DNA of 7,619 nt, taken from positions 1 to 7,619 of the forward strand of contig JAKBCG010000113.1 in the NCBI GenBank assembly GCA_021808035.1, given 5' to 3'. This DNA is from Pseudomonadota bacterium. GTDB lineage: Bacteria; Pseudomonadota; Gammaproteobacteria; Steroidobacterales; Steroidobacteraceae. Shown here one piece after another: positions 6,527 to 7,619 of the stretch (position 1 is its first letter; each line of letters opens with the position of its first letter). The notes beneath the pieces were generated by a model. It searched no databases. It was given only the letters and a program-made list of their open reading frames with translations, and was not told the origin of the DNA. The position numbers were made by a program, and so were the translations under genes.

Positions 6527-6531
6527 CTTCA
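6274..6531. other. Intergenic stretch with a falling G+C content
   Basis: This 258-base stretch lies between the small exported protein and the sensor kinase. About 6301-6420 is very G+C-rich (about 78% by hand count), whereas 6421-6530 drops to about 54%, well below the rest of the window. A possible hairpin just after the stop (CGCC, loop, GGCG around 6282-6294) is imperfect and has no T tract, so no terminator is called. The low-G+C half probably includes the kinase control region. A minus-strand reading frame through this stretch is described separately. Confidence 0.5.
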
Positions 6532-7619
6532 ATGAGCATCCGGTTCAAACTACTGGCTTCGCTCGCATTACTATTCGCGACCTTGATCGTGGCCGCGATC
6601 GTGATTCAGTTGCAGGTCGTGATGCCGAGTTTCGCGCGCCTCGACCGGGATCACGCGCGCACGTCGATGAAGCGCGTGCGGCTCGCGATCCAACGCGACC
6701 AGCAGACGCTCGAAGTCGACGCGACCGACTGGGCGAACTGGAACGAAGTCTACCGGTTCGCGCAAGGCCGCAATCCCGGGTTCGTCGCGACGAATTTCAC
6801 CCGTAGCGCGCTCGATCAGATCCAGATCGACAGCGTGCTGATCGTCGACTTGCAGGGACGCGTGCTCGCGTGGACCGGCGACGTGATCCCGACGAAGCTC
6901 TCCCTGCGGGGCAGCCTGGAGGATGGCGGCGCGCTGCCCGCGAACTTTCCGTGGCGCAAGGACCTCGGTACCCGGGGTCCGGTCGACGGACTCGTGAAGA
7001 CGAACCTCGGGGTGATGATGATCGCCGGATCGCCGATCCTGAACGGCACCGGCCGCGGCCGGGCGCTCGGAATGGTGATCATGGGCCGCTTGTTGACGCC
7101 CGCACGCCTGCGGGACCTGGGGTCGCGGACGCAATCGCACCTGCGGGCCGTGAACACCGCGTTCGCGCCGGCCCACGCGACGATCCTCACGACGCCCGGC
7201 GCGTTGCGCGTGTACCGTGCGTTCGACGACGTCTATCACCACCCGGTGATCACCCTGCGCGTCCAGGCCCCGCGGCGCATCGAGGCCACCGGGCTCGTCG
7301 CGGTTCGTTACGCGTCCGTGTCGATCATCGTGGTCGCGATCATCGTGCTCGCGCTGGTCGTCGTACTGCTGAATCAATTGGTATTGACTCCGCTGATCCG
7401 GATGACCCGCCACGCCGTCCGCGTCGGTGAGAGCGCCGACCTCTCCGCCCGGCTGAACAGCACCGATTCGGACGAGTTCGGGCAGCTCGGCAGAGAATTC
7501 GACCGGATGGTCGAGAAGCTGGCGGACGCACGCCGACAGTTGATCGATCACTCGTTCGACGCGGGCATCGCCGAGATGGCGAAGGGCGTGCTGCACAACC
7601 TCGGCAATGCGCTGACGCC
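6532..7619 (+). CDS. Membrane sensor histidine kinase with CHASE4-like sensor and HAMP (3' end outside window)
   Basis: At least 362 residues are visible and the frame is still open at the window end. MSIRFKLLASLALLFATLIV leads into TM1 (about 7-27). A periplasmic domain of about 230 residues follows, with DATDWANWNEVY (63-74), the Asp/Trp-rich motif typical of CHASE4 sensors. TM2 is about 262-285. A HAMP linker follows at about 284-336, with LTPLIRMTRHAVRVGESADLSARL and then DEFGQLGREFDRMVEKL. The last visible segment, AEMAKGVLHNLGNALT, is an H-box of the GVLHNxGN kind with His355 as phospho-acceptor. The catalytic ATPase domain should follow beyond the window. It would sense a periplasmic cue and phosphorylate an unseen response regulator. 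The ATG has no Shine-Dalgarno within 15 bases; the nearest, GAGGA at 6501-6505, is too far away. A kinase is very likely; a guanylate cyclase or phosphodiesterase is argued against by the H-box. Confidence 0.9.
   Translation, partial: MSIRFKLLASLALLFATLIVAAIVIQLQVVMPSFARLDRDHARTSMKRVRLAIQRDQQTLEVDATDWANWNEVYRFAQGRNPGFVATNFTRSALDQIQIDSVLIVDLQGRVLAWTGDVIPTKLSLRGSLEDGGALPANFPWRKDLGTRGPVDGLVKTNLGVMMIAGSPILNGTGRGRALGMVIMGRLLTPARLRDLGSRTQSHLRAVNTAFAPAHATILTTPGALRVYRAFDDVYHHPVITLRVQAPRRIEATGLVAVRYASVSIIVVAIIVLALVVVLLNQLVLTPLIRMTRHAVRVGESADLSARLNSTDSDEFGQLGREFDRMVEKLADARRQLIDHSFDAGIAEMAKGVLHNLGNALT

Noticed and set aside
6571..7596. 341-residue open frame on the minus strand
   Set aside because: It is antisense to the sensor kinase, which has clear TM, HAMP and H-box features; the minus frame is His/Asp/Arg-rich without motifs.

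Overview
The window is about two-thirds G+C, with strong G/C preference at third codon positions. It carries ordinary proteobacterial families: an outer-membrane TolC/NodT-type lipoprotein, a periplasmic adaptor, a CHASE4 sensor kinase, a CaiB/BaiF CoA-transferase and a FAH-fold hydrolase. This points to a Gram-negative, high-GC proteobacterium, most likely beta or gamma. The taxonomic guess rests on general character, not on a marker gene. No rRNA, tRNA, CRISPR array, insertion sequence or phage gene was seen.

Left block, plus strand (1-1476): the 3' end of a fumarylacetoacetate-hydrolase-family enzyme runs directly into a CaiB/BaiF family CoA-transferase. No ATG, GTG or TTG is available early enough for the transferase. 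The best start is a CTG that overlaps the upstream stop (CTGA), behind a GAGGG ribosome binding site. The two probably form part of a catabolic operon for an organic acid.

Central block, minus strand (1500-5786): a compact four-gene export operon, transcribed right to left. The order is NodT/OprM-type outer-membrane lipoprotein, FtsX/DevC-like permease, LolD/MacB/DevA-like ATPase, then HlyD/DevB-like membrane-fusion protein. The genes are joined by a GTGA overlap, a 2-base gap and an ATGA overlap. Together they encode a complete tripartite ABC exporter from inner membrane to outside. The substrate is not evident.

Right block, plus strand (5787-7619): a 199-base divergent intergenic region holds short inverted and direct repeats. 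It separates the exporter operon from a small exported protein rich in His and Met, whose core resembles an OB-fold/CusF-like module. A 258-base stretch follows, G+C-poor in its right half, which may hold a short minus-strand reading frame. Last comes the 5' part of a membrane sensor histidine kinase (TM, CHASE4-like sensor, TM, HAMP, H-box with GVLHNLGN). It is cut by the window edge just after its phospho-acceptor His. A link between sensor, small periplasmic protein and exporter is plausible from position alone but unproven.
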